From NCBI RefSeq assembly GCF_031010175.1, contig NZ_JAUAMB010000012.1, positions 62,001-126,000 of the forward strand: a stretch of DNA of 64,000 nucleotides, read 5' to 3'. A model generated the notes under the pieces. It searched no databases and was not told the DNA's origin. It was given only the letters and a program-made list of their open reading frames with translations. Of this stretch, positions 17,840 through 26,125 are shown piece after piece. Position 1 is the stretch's first letter, and each line of letters begins with the position of its first letter. Made by a program: the position numbers and the translations under genes. The stretch is from Halomonas sp. SpR1 (GTDB taxonomy: Bacteria; Pseudomonadota; Gammaproteobacteria; Pseudomonadales; Halomonadaceae).

Positions 17840-18898
17840 TTATTGAACCGACCGACCTATTAGTTTCTCGCCCAAACGGTGGCCGGATAGCCAGGCGTCT
17901 TCTACACGGCCACTGCGAAAGCTGTCGCCGCACAGCGCCAAACCATTCGCACTGTATAAGTAATCATACTCACTGGGGGTTGATGGTTGGGCGTAGCGCC
18001 AGCGATGCGCGCCCGTTTCCATTAGCTTGGGGATAGTGGCTGCAGTGGGGTAAACACTCTTCAAAGCGCTGAGGAGTCGTTCTGCCACCACCTCGGCAGG
18101 CTGCTCTAATTGGGCTTCGCTCCAATCGAGTTGCGCTAGCAGGCTGACGCTCTCCGGCTGTGTTTCTCGTCCCGGCTTCGTTTGATTCCGGGATACTATG
18201 TTGAGAACGGTGTGGTCTAGCCGTGCCATCTGCCACTCCGGGGCAACGCCGGGTATGGCGGGGAGCGGCCCCTCAAATATCGCCCATCCCGCCCAGCAAG
18301 CCCGCTGTTCCCGGGTGAGGCACGTCGCTGCCAAAATGTCGTCCCAGGGGTTGACCAGCGTATGGGCCTGGGGAGGCGGCGCGCTAATCACGATCTGGTC
18401 ATAAGGCCCGTAGCGAGACTCGTCAGCAGCTAATAGCAGCCAGCCGTTGGGCGAGGGCTCAAGCGCCACGATGGGGGTGCCGGTATGCAGCTCGGCATTG
18501 GGCATGGCCGTTAGTGAATCAGCCATATGCCGCGCCAAAGCGCTCATTCGGGGCGCGCCTACGTAGCGTTTTTGGCCATCATTGTGCGTCTGCCAGCCGC
18601 GTGAACTAGCCTGATAGGTACGTGTGGGCCAGGCGGCTAGGCAGCCAACGGCTATCCACTCATCGACGGCGCGTTGAAAGTCCGCGTCGCGCACGCTAAA
18701 TGCCTGGGCGCCTAAATCAAGCGTCGCGCTAGGTCTGCGTTTACTCGACATACGACCACCGGGGCCGCGGGCTTTATCAAAGAGCGTGACGCTGGCGCCA
18801 CTGCTGGCCAGTACCTGCCCGCAGGCAAGCCCCGCAATGCCCGCGCCGATGATAGCAACCGAGTGGTGGGCGGGGAGCGGCAGTAGCGGTTTGGTCAT
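17840..18898 (-). CDS. Renalase-like NAD(P)/FAD-dependent oxidoreductase
   Basis: A 352-residue flavoprotein starting MTKPLLPLPAHHSVAIIGAG. FAD binding is shown by GAGIAGLACGQVLASSG (residues about 18-34), the FDKARGPGGRMSSKR loop typical of bacterial renalase-type oxidoreductases, and the C-terminal LALCGDSFRSGRVEDAWLSG. The reaction and substrate are unknown. The frame extends 29 codons upstream into AT-rich promoter sequence, so the later ATG is taken; its ribosome site (GCGAG) is weak. It lies just upstream of, and in the same direction as, the MerR-photolyase operon, and its promoter carries a motif like that operon's. Confidence 0.85.
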   Translation of the reverse strand: MTKPLLPLPAHHSVAIIGAGIAGLACGQVLASSGASVTLFDKARGPGGRMSSKRRPSATLDLGAQAFSVRDADFQRAVDEWIAVGCLAAWPTRTYQASSRGWQTHNDGQKRYVGAPRMSALARHMADSLTAMPNAELHTGTPIVALEPSPNGWLLLAADESRYGPYDQIVISAPPPQAHTLVNPWDDILAATCLTREQRACWAGWAIFEGPLPAIPGVAPEWQMARLDHTVLNIVSRNQTKPGRETQPESVSLLAQLDWSEAQLEQPAEVVAERLLSALKSVYPTAATIPKLMETGAHRWRYAQPSTPSEYDYLYSANGLALCGDSFRSGRVEDAWLSGHRLGEKLIGRSVQ

Positions 18899-18957
18899 GA
18901 GCACTCGCAAGGTGTAAAAAGTCGAATTAATCTTTATTGAGGTGCAGTGTAGCAGTT

Positions 18958-18976
18958 TTGTATAAATATCGTACAA
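18958..18976 (-). promoter_or_regulatory. Imperfect palindrome in the flavoprotein promoter
   Basis: Plus-strand TTGTATAAATATCGTACAA has half-sites TTGTA/TACAA nine bases apart. On the minus strand TTGTAC could act as a -35 box with TACACT 19 bp downstream, the long spacer typical of MerR-controlled promoters. It resembles the element at 17761-17780 before the MerR gene. This is a candidate binding site only. Confidence 0.4.
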
Positions 18977-19049
18977 TTTAGTCACTGTTTTTCTTGTCTC
19001 ACCTTCATCTTCTTCAAGCAGGCAAATATAAACCGCTTATTAATAGAGC

Positions 19050-19101
19050 AGTTTTAAAGGACAGTTATAAAAAGTAGCTATAAAAAGCAGTTATAAACAG
19101 T
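19050..19101. repeat. Four 13-bp imperfect tandem repeats
   Basis: Units AGTTTTAAAGGAC, AGTTATAAAAAGT, AGCTATAAAAAGC and AGTTATAAACAGT follow each other without gaps, 48 bp upstream of the TIGR01777 gene and about 150 bp upstream of the divergent flavoprotein gene. The third unit is itself nearly palindromic. They could be regulator sites or a slippage product. Confidence 0.85.
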
Positions 19102-19148
19102 GCCGCCATGGCGTCATGTAACGATGTCACCCAACAGGAGCAAACCCC

Positions 19149-20051
19149 ATGCGCGTATTAATCACCGGAGGCAGTGGTTTTGTCGGCCAGCGGCTATGCC
19201 GACAGTTAGTTGAGCAGGGACATGAGGTGCAGGTGGTCTCCCGCTCGCCACATCAGGTGCGGGATCGTTTGCCGAGCAATTGCGATATTCGCGATAGCGC
19301 CCAGGCGTTTATTGAGTCGCCGCCGGACGCCTTGGTTAACCTGGCCGGTGAGCCGATTGCCGCCAAGCGCTGGAGCGATGAGCAGAAAGATAAGCTGATT
19401 AACTCCCGGGTGGCGGCGACCGAACAGCTGGTGGCGCTTTGCGAGCAGCTTAAAGCTAACGGCCAACCGTTGCCCAAGGTGATGGTATCGGGTTCAGCGA
19501 TGGGCTACTACGGCGATCAGGGCAAGCGCGTAGTGACTGAAGAGACCATGCCTAATGATGAGTTCGCCCATCGGCTGTGCAAAAAGTGGGAGGCTGCCGC
19601 CCGACCCATTGAGGCGATGGGGGTGCGTTTGGCGATTGTGCGCATTGGCTTGGTGCTGGAGGCGGGAGGCGGCAGCCTGGAGAAGATGCTGCCGCCGTTT
19701 AAGCTGGGGTTAGGGGGGCGCTTTGGCAGCGGCGAGCAGTTTATGCCGTGGATTCACCGCGACGATTTAGTTGCGGCGATCCTGTTTCTCATCGACCAAG
19801 ACGGCTTGAGCGGCGCCTTCAATGGCAGCGCCCCGCACCCGGTGACCAATGCCACCTTTACTAAAACCTTGGCCAGCCACCTCAATCGCCCGGCCATTTT
19901 CCCAGTACCCGCTTTTGTACTGAAAGCGGGTTTCGGGGAAATGTCGCGGCTACTGCTGACCGGGGCCGATATGCGCCCCGCGCGCCTGGAAGAGGCAGGA
20001 TTCAGCTTTCAATACCCCACCCTCGACAAGGCGTTTGAGGCGATTCTTTAG
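19149..20051 (+). CDS. TIGR01777 family epimerase (SDR39U1/YfcH-like)
   Basis: A 300-residue extended SDR. It has the NAD(P) loop TGGSGFVG (residues about 6-13), NLAGEPIAAKRWSDEQK, the SGSAMGYYGDQG active-site segment and HRLCKKWEAAA, followed by RIGLVLEAGGGSLEKMLPPFKLGLGGRFGSG, which is diagnostic for this family. The C-terminal part carries the DUF1731-type tail (FVLKAGFGEMSRLLLTGADMRPARLEEAGFSF). Function in bacteria is not established; plant and cyanobacterial relatives affect cell or plastid division. The start follows CAGGAG. It is convergent with rapA, with a palindromic element between. Confidence 0.9.
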   Translation: MRVLITGGSGFVGQRLCRQLVEQGHEVQVVSRSPHQVRDRLPSNCDIRDSAQAFIESPPDALVNLAGEPIAAKRWSDEQKDKLINSRVAATEQLVALCEQLKANGQPLPKVMVSGSAMGYYGDQGKRVVTEETMPNDEFAHRLCKKWEAAARPIEAMGVRLAIVRIGLVLEAGGGSLEKMLPPFKLGLGGRFGSGEQFMPWIHRDDLVAAILFLIDQDGLSGAFNGSAPHPVTNATFTKTLASHLNRPAIFPVPAFVLKAGFGEMSRLLLTGADMRPARLEEAGFSFQYPTLDKAFEAIL

Positions 20052-20069
20052 TTTTTCACTATCCCGCTT

Positions 20070-20221
20070 GCGGCGGCGTTAGGGCGCCGCGGGGGCGCTG
20101 TAAACCCGTCCGTGGGCGCTACTTTTGTCATCTGACCGCCATGGATGGCGGAAATGCCGGAATTGTTGGGAACATTTTTCGGCCCTGACAAAAGACCCCC
20201 GCTTTACCCTAACGCCGCCGC
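20070..20221. repeat. Nested palindromic intergenic element of about 150 bp
   Basis: Outer arms GCGGCGGCGTTAGGG (20070-20084) and CCCTAACGCCGCCGC (20207-20221) are perfect inverse complements. Inside them are three more matched pairs or palindromes: GCGGGGG/CCCCCGC (20089-20095, 20196-20202), CTTTTGTCA/TGACAAAAG (20122-20130, 20186-20194) and CCGCCATGGATGGCGG (20136-20151). The whole folds into one branched hairpin between two convergent genes. It resembles an interspersed repeat more than a simple terminator. Confidence 0.8.
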
Positions 20222-20253
20222 GGGGATGTTTGCATTATGCGTTGCCCTAGCGC

Positions 20254-23199
20254 TTAGCGGTCAGCATCAACGGTGATAATCACCCGCACGGAATCAAGCC
20301 GCAGGCGGGTGTTCTCAATCGCTTCGCTGAGTGCCTTGCGCTCATCTTTCAAGGCGTCGATTTCTGCACTGCGTACCGCCGGGTTGTGCTCGGCAAGTGC
20401 CGTTAAGCGGGCAATCTCGGCATCCAGCTGGGCGCGCATGCGCGCTTCGGCGTTCTCGACAATGCTGGGCAGCTGGCGCTCGGCTTCGCCTTCACCTTGA
20501 GTGAGCAACTCACGCAGCTGGTCGTGGCGGCTTTTGATCAGATCCCGGGCCAGTGATTTATTCACCTTCTGGAGGTTTTTGCCCAGGCCGGTGAACGAGA
20601 TCTTGCTGGTCAGGTTGGCGCCGGATTCATCCAGCAGCAGGCGCACGGCGGTGGGCGGCAGGAAGCGGTTAAGGTGCAGCTTCTTGGGCGCCGGGCAGTG
20701 GGTGCGGAACACCAGCTCGGCCATCAATCGGCCGCTGGGAATGGCGTCGTGGCGCAGCAGGGCGAGCGCGGAGTTGCCCATGGTGCCATCCAGTACGCGG
20801 CCCATCATCTCGCGCAGCAGTGGGTGTTCCCAGGAGAGTCGTTGGACATCGTCACGGGCCAGCGCCTGGGTGCGGCTGTAGGTGGCGGTAAAGCCCTCTT
20901 CACCTTTGACCAGGCCCGGCAGGCCATCCAGCATATGTTGGCTGGGCTGCAGGTGCATTAAGCCCTTGCCGATCTCCTGACTGTCTACCCCAAAAATATC
21001 CAGCGCCCGCTCAAGGTAGCGCGGCAGGGCGGCGTCTTCATCGAGTTCACGCACCGCATCGATGACTTTTTGCGCCCGGGCGGGGCGGCAGGCGTTGAGC
21101 TCCAGCAGCCGGTTGCGGCCCGCGTCGTGCTCCGCCAGTTTGGCGTTAAACAGGGTACGGGTTTCGGCGATGATCTCGTCAAGCGCCTCATCATCCAGCA
21201 GGGCGTCAGCCAGGGCGTCACCAAAGGCATCAAACAGGTCGTTGCCGACCCCGTGGGGGGCGCTGAACGCATCCATCCCTTCGTGGTACCAGCGCAGCAA
21301 GCGCTCGCCAGGGCTGCCTTCAAAGGTGGGGATATGCAGCTCAATGGCGTGGCGCTGGCCGATGCGATCCAGGCGGCCGATGCGCTGTTCGAGCTGATCC
21401 GGGTGCTGGGGCATATCGAACATGACCAGGTGGCGGCAGAACTGGAAGTTGCGCCCCTCAGAGCCAATTTCAGAGCAGACCAGCACCTGTACGCCCCCAT
21501 CCTCATCAGCAAAGGCCGCCGCCGCGCGGTCACGCTCGATCAGGGAGAGGTCTTCGTGGAATACCGGCGCATGGTAGCCGCCCAGTACCCGTAGCCCTTC
21601 GGCAAGGCCTTCAGCGGTTTCCCGGTGGTGGGCAATGACCAGCACTTTGTCGTTGGCGAAGCCGCTCTCGCTGTCATCGCTGAGCTTTTCCAGCAGCCAG
21701 TTGACCCGGGGGTCAATGTGCCACCACTCTTCGCCATTGAGCGGGTCATCTTTGAGCTCGCGGTAGGCCGCATCGGGATAGATCAGCACGTCGGGGTGAT
21801 CCATGCCGGTCTCGATCAGCAGCTCGTCGAGGTAGTCGTCGTCGCGCTCCAGGCGGCGCACCACCCGGCGGTAGGCTGAAGGTAGCGCTAACGGTGCCAG
21901 GTTGAGGCGCCGCTCCGGGAAGCCTCCCACGTGGCGGCGGCTGTTGCGGAACATCACCCGCCCGGTGCCGTGGCGATCCAGCAGTGCTTCGCTTAGCTGG
22001 TCGCGGGCAGCATCTTGCTGCTCTTTGCTCGCTTCCTCGTTGCACAGAATGGCCAGCAGCGCCTGGCTGTCGCGGTCATCGGCTACCGCTGAGACATGGT
22101 CGCGGGCATCAGGGTCGCCGGGCAGTGCCTCCAGGGCATCAATGGCGCGTGCCACCTCACTGTAGTGACTCTCTTCGGCTTTAAAGCGTTCCAGATCGTG
22201 GTAACGCTCGCCATCCAAAAGCCGTAGGCGGGCAAAGTGGCTCTTAAGGCCCATCTGCTCGGGGGTGGCGGTAAGCAGTAGCAGGCCGGGAATAGCTGCC
22301 GAAAGTTGTTCGACACACTGGTAGCCGGGGCCGCTGCCCTCTTCGCTCCAGTCGAGGTGGTGCGCTTCGTCAACAATCAGCAGGTCGAACTGACTGGCCA
22401 GCGCCTGCTCCTGACGCTGGGGGTTGGCAAATAGCCAGCCCTGGCTCGCCAGCACAAGCTGGGCGCTCTCAAAGGGGTTGGCGCTGCCGTGGGCCTGGCT
22501 CTGGGTTTCATCCAGCAGCGAGACATTAAGCGAAAAGCGCCGCAGCAGTTCGACCAACCATTGATGAGTGAGACTGTCGGGCACCAAAATCAGCGCCCGC
22601 TCAACCCGGCCGTTGAGCAGCAGGCGGTGCAGAATCAAGCCCGCTTCGATGGTTTTACCCAGGCCCACCTCGTCTGCCAGCAGCACGCGGGGCGCATGGC
22701 GGCTGGCGACTTCATCGGCAATGTAGAGCTGGTGAGGAATCAGGTCGATACGCGGGCCTGAGAAGCCCAGCGCGCTGTGTTGCTCGATACGCTGATAGTG
22801 GTGCAGGGTACGGAAACGCAAATCAAACCAGTCGTTGCGATCGACTTGGCCGGTCAACAGACGATCGCGGGCCTGATCAAACTGCATGGTGTCGGCGAGT
22901 TTGGCTTCGGGCAGTTCGCGCAGGTTGCCTTCTTTGTCTTCACCGATATAGGTGATCAGACCGTCGGATTCTTTGCTGTCATCGACGATGATCTGCCAGC
23001 CGTCGGCTGACAGCACGCGGTCGCCGCTGCCGAACATAACGCGGGTAAGCGGCGCCTGGCGGGTATTGTAAGTACGGGTTTCCTGGCTGGCACTGAACAA
23101 GATGGTAACGCTTCGGGCGTCGCAGTTAAGCACGGTGCCGAGCCCAAGCTCAGCTTCGCCGTCGCTAATCCAGCGTTGGCCGGGAGAAAAATCGCTCAT
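20254..23199 (-). CDS. rapA: RNA polymerase-associated ATPase RapA
   Basis: RapA is a Swi2/Snf2-type ATPase bound to RNA polymerase that helps recycle enzyme stalled after transcription. The 981-residue protein (E. coli 968) has an N-terminal Tudor-like part (residues 1-110), the helicase P-loop ADEVGLGKTIEAG (about 175-187), the DEAH box (277-280), motif III LLTATPEQ and the helicase C lobe ending QRIGRLDRIGQR. ATG at 23199 gives the family start MSDFSPGQRW with GAGG upstream; a 13-codon extension is rejected. It is probably monocistronic and ends at the palindromic element. Confidence 0.97.
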   Translation of the reverse strand: MSDFSPGQRWISDGEAELGLGTVLNCDARSVTILFSASQETRTYNTRQAPLTRVMFGSGDRVLSADGWQIIVDDSKESDGLITYIGEDKEGNLRELPEAKLADTMQFDQARDRLLTGQVDRNDWFDLRFRTLHHYQRIEQHSALGFSGPRIDLIPHQLYIADEVASRHAPRVLLADEVGLGKTIEAGLILHRLLLNGRVERALILVPDSLTHQWLVELLRRFSLNVSLLDETQSQAHGSANPFESAQLVLASQGWLFANPQRQEQALASQFDLLIVDEAHHLDWSEEGSGPGYQCVEQLSAAIPGLLLLTATPEQMGLKSHFARLRLLDGERYHDLERFKAEESHYSEVARAIDALEALPGDPDARDHVSAVADDRDSQALLAILCNEEASKEQQDAARDQLSEALLDRHGTGRVMFRNSRRHVGGFPERRLNLAPLALPSAYRRVVRRLERDDDYLDELLIETGMDHPDVLIYPDAAYRELKDDPLNGEEWWHIDPRVNWLLEKLSDDSESGFANDKVLVIAHHRETAEGLAEGLRVLGGYHAPVFHEDLSLIERDRAAAAFADEDGGVQVLVCSEIGSEGRNFQFCRHLVMFDMPQHPDQLEQRIGRLDRIGQRHAIELHIPTFEGSPGERLLRWYHEGMDAFSAPHGVGNDLFDAFGDALADALLDDEALDEIIAETRTLFNAKLAEHDAGRNRLLELNACRPARAQKVIDAVRELDEDAALPRYLERALDIFGVDSQEIGKGLMHLQPSQHMLDGLPGLVKGEEGFTATYSRTQALARDDVQRLSWEHPLLREMMGRVLDGTMGNSALALLRHDAIPSGRLMAELVFRTHCPAPKKLHLNRFLPPTAVRLLLDESGANLTSKISFTGLGKNLQKVNKSLARDLIKSRHDQLRELLTQGEGEAERQLPSIVENAEARMRAQLDAEIARLTALAEHNPAVRSAEIDALKDERKALSEAIENTRLRLDSVRVIITVDADR

Positions 23200-23312
23200 G
23201 ATGCCTCGGGGGAGTCTGCAAAACGGGTCGTATGCCACCGGTAGTGAGCACGGGTGGCAATAGGGCGGGGGATTCTAACGCAAAGCAGCGGGGGGATTAA
23301 GGTGTATCGACA

Positions 23313-24116
23313 TCAATCTTTTAACCAGCGATCCAGATGGGCGCGAGTAAGTTCGCCAACGTGGACATCCAGGGTATTGCCCTGGCCATCAAACAGCACG
23401 GTGGTGGGCAATCCTGGAGCTTGAAACAGCGCCATAAGCTGTTGGCTGGGGTCACGCAGCGCATAGCGGAACGCAAGCTGCTGCTCATCCAAATAGCGCA
23501 CCATAGGTAGCAGGTCTTCTCCCTGATTGGCGACCACTACGCTGACGCCATCGCGCTGGGCGGCTTCTTCCAGCAGCGGCATTTCACGCAGGCAGGGGGG
23601 GCACCAGGTGGCCCAAAGATTGACGATAACCAAGTCGCCGTTTTCAGCTAACGACGGCAGATACACCTGATTACCCTCTATATCCTCAAGAGTTACCTCC
23701 GGGAGCGTGTCAACCGCAAAATCATTGCCCAGGGGCGCCAGGGTGACCAGCACCAGCCACAGGCTGGAGGCGGCTATGAGCAACGCCATTGCGCCGCCCA
23801 TGGCTAACAGTCGTGCGCGCAGCGTCCAGGCTGTCCATACCAAGCCTACGGCCATTCCCCATAGGCCGTGGTAGCCGGGTTGCCAGACCTTGAGCGCTTC
23901 AAGCGGGTCGGCGCTATAGCTCTCCAGGTTGAGCAGAATATGGCCCGCCCGCGCGCCCACTAACCAGATCATGATAAGCCCGGTAAACCAGCGCTGCTGA
24001 ACTGGGCGTGGCAGCCCCAATAAAAACCGCGCGCAGAGCAGTAGCAGTAGCGCGCAGCCAACGGCGTAAAGGCGGGGCAGCGAAATCAGTAGTGGGCCGA
24101 GAGCAATGGCATTCAT
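23313..24116 (-). CDS. Fusion of Lgt-like membrane domain and TlpA thioredoxin domain
   Basis: A 267-residue protein in two parts. Residues 1 to about 128 hold four or five membrane segments. A stretch at about 55-92 (ARAGHILLN, then DPLEALKVWQ and YHGLWGMAVGL) resembles part of prolipoprotein diacylglyceryl transferase, though the domain is too short to be a full Lgt. Residues about 135-267 form a TlpA/ResA-type thioredoxin domain with active site WCPPC (171-175) and the cis-Pro loop GLPTTVLFD. The thioredoxin part should face the periplasm and reduce or isomerise disulfides. Whether the membrane part still acts on lipids is unknown. Confidence 0.85.
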   Translation of the reverse strand: MNAIALGPLLISLPRLYAVGCALLLLLCARFLLGLPRPVQQRWFTGLIMIWLVGARAGHILLNLESYSADPLEALKVWQPGYHGLWGMAVGLVWTAWTLRARLLAMGGAMALLIAASSLWLVLVTLAPLGNDFAVDTLPEVTLEDIEGNQVYLPSLAENGDLVIVNLWATWCPPCLREMPLLEEAAQRDGVSVVVANQGEDLLPMVRYLDEQQLAFRYALRDPSQQLMALFQAPGLPTTVLFDGQGNTLDVHVGELTRAHLDRWLKD

Positions 24117-24218
24117 GGATTTCCAGTTCAGTTTTTAATTCAAGTTTACACTTACGCAAGCCGCGAAGCAGGTACACTGAGAGACCATATCACGCGAGCT
24201 GAAAATTACGGAGACGTT

Positions 24219-24449
24219 ATGCCCCCACCCGCTTTCGATAAGCTGCGCGCGCTAGCGATCGGCTCCCAAGCGATTGGCTTAATACTGATTATTACCCTGG
24301 AAACCGTGATGGGTGACGCAGCACGCCCCTGGCAGGGTGTGGTGCTGGCCGCCATGCTGATCACAGCGTTAACGATTGCGCTGGTGCGTCTTTACCGCCG
24401 CAACTTAGCCCGTAAGCGCTGGGCCGAACGCCTTGAAGACAATGACTAA
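24219..24449 (+). CDS. Small two-segment membrane protein, unknown function
   Basis: A 76-residue protein with two predicted membrane segments (about residues 12-29 and 40-57), a basic loop after the second (RLYRRNLARKRWAERL) and an acidic end. ATG follows ACGGAGACG at a workable distance. Its stop codon overlaps the start region of the phospholipase-D-type gene, so the two are probably co-expressed. I do not recognise a family beyond the general look of a small inner-membrane protein. Confidence 0.7.
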   Translation: MPPPAFDKLRALAIGSQAIGLILIITLETVMGDAARPWQGVVLAAMLITALTIALVRLYRRNLARKRWAERLEDND

Positions 24450-25983
24450 TGCTTGCCGTTGGACTCAATGGCTGAGCGTGCTGGTACTGTGCAGCCTACT
24501 GGCGGGGTGTACTTACGCGGTGACGCGTGAACACCATACCACCCTTGCCTTGGACGAGGGACGCGACACTTGGCTGGGTGAACAGGCTTATCAGGCGCTA
24601 GCGGAGCAGACAGAGCCCGATGGTTTTGCGCTGTTAGCCAATGGGCAGGAAGCCTTCGCTGCTCGGGTGGGACTGATTCGCCAAGCTCAGCGAGAATTGA
24701 ATATCCAAACCTACTTACTGGGCGAGGGACAAACGACGTGGCTCATCCTTTCTCAACTGCTGAATGCCGCTGAGGAGGGCGTTCGGGTGCGCCTGCTGGT
24801 CGATGATTTTGGCGCTGTTGGTCAAGGTGAACGCTTGGCAGCACTGGCGAGCCACCCGGGTATCCATGTGCGGGTTTATAATCCGCTCCCGGTGGGTCGT
24901 GGGCATACGTTCACACGCGTCTTGGCCTCGGTGGTCAACCCTGCTCAACAGCACCGTCGCATGCATAACAAGCTGTGGGTAGCCGATAACAGCGTCGCCA
25001 TTGTGGGCGGGCGCAATCTGGGCGATGAGTATTTCGATGCCAACGACTCGCGCAACTTTGCCGATTTGGACTTTACGACCATTGGCGAAGTAGTGCCTGA
25101 GCTGTCGCGCAGTTTTGATCTGTATTGGAACCATGGCTTGGCGCAGCCCATTGAACGCTATCATCAAGTAGCCGATAACGCTTGGCAAACGCTTGCCACG
25201 GAGCTGGAAGAGTGGCTGGACGATAATGCCGACTCGGAATACTTTACCCAGTTGCGCAGTCAGCCGCGCAGCGCGCCGCCATGGGATACCCTGCATTGGG
25301 GCAAAGGGCTGGCGATGTGGGATGCTCCCGGCAAGCTGGCGGCTGGAACGCCCGAATGGCGGGATACTCTGCTAGGTGATTTAACCGCTGCCACCGAGCT
25401 TAACCAGCGTCTGGTGATTATTTCTGCCTACTTTGTACCCACCGAGCAAGGGGTGAAAAAACTAACGGAGCTTGCCGGCCAGGGTGTCGTGGTCGAGATC
25501 ATTACCAATTCTCTGGAGTCGACAGACGCGGCCGTAGTGCATGGCGCTTATGCCCCCTGGCGTGAAACGCTGCTAGACCACGGTATTAACCTTTACGAGC
25601 TGCGACCCGAGCAGGAAGCGGGCCCGGATGAAGACATGCGTGTGCCCGGCGCTTCGGCTTCCGCGCTCCATATCAAGGCATTGAGCTTTGACGATCAACT
25701 GTTCGTAGGCTCGTTCAATGCTGACCCTCGGTCGATCTACTGGAATACTGAAATTGGCGTGCTGGCCCGAAGTGACACCCTCATGCAGGCGTTTAACGAC
25801 CTGGTGGCCGTTGGGCAGGAGCCTGCGCTGAGTTACCGTATCGAACTTACCCCAGAAGGTGAGCTTAACTGGCACCTGGAGCGCGATGGAGCAATGGACG
25901 TTTTAACCACTGAACCAGGGGGTTATTGGCGCCATTTCAACGCCTGGTTAAGCCATACGCTTAAGCTTGAGCGCTGGTTATAG
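24442..25983 (+). CDS. Phospholipase-D-family lipoprotein (cardiolipin-synthase-like)
   Basis: A 513-residue protein with two HKD catalytic motifs: HNKLWVAD (His about 175) and HIKALSFD (His about 410), each followed by a GG/GS-x-N block. The N-terminus is a lipoprotein signal, SVLVLCSLLAGC, with Cys23 as the lipidated residue; the next residue is Thr, not Asp. The layout fits the ClsC/YmdC group, which makes cardiolipin from two phospholipids, or a related periplasmic phospholipase D. ATG at 24442 is preferred over TTG nine bases earlier, since the signal peptide is then normal in length. It overlaps the upstream small gene. Confidence 0.85.
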   Translation: MTNACRWTQWLSVLVLCSLLAGCTYAVTREHHTTLALDEGRDTWLGEQAYQALAEQTEPDGFALLANGQEAFAARVGLIRQAQRELNIQTYLLGEGQTTWLILSQLLNAAEEGVRVRLLVDDFGAVGQGERLAALASHPGIHVRVYNPLPVGRGHTFTRVLASVVNPAQQHRRMHNKLWVADNSVAIVGGRNLGDEYFDANDSRNFADLDFTTIGEVVPELSRSFDLYWNHGLAQPIERYHQVADNAWQTLATELEEWLDDNADSEYFTQLRSQPRSAPPWDTLHWGKGLAMWDAPGKLAAGTPEWRDTLLGDLTAATELNQRLVIISAYFVPTEQGVKKLTELAGQGVVVEIITNSLESTDAAVVHGAYAPWRETLLDHGINLYELRPEQEAGPDEDMRVPGASASALHIKALSFDDQLFVGSFNADPRSIYWNTEIGVLARSDTLMQAFNDLVAVGQEPALSYRIELTPEGELNWHLERDGAMDVLTTEPGGYWRHFNAWLSHTLKLERWL

Positions 25984-26125
25984 TGCATTGTTGCAAACTA
26001 GCGTTAGAAACCGATGCTTGTGTTTTTGCCGTTCCAGTTCCAGATTAATAGCAGCCTTAACGATTGACCGCTGGGGCACACTAAAAAAATGCATAAATTT
26101 TATCTCACTGGGAGCGACAAATAAC

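Noticed and set aside
26065..26100. Sigma-54 promoter before livJ (GGCAC ... TGC)
   Set aside because: The spacing between GG and GC is 14 bases instead of 10.
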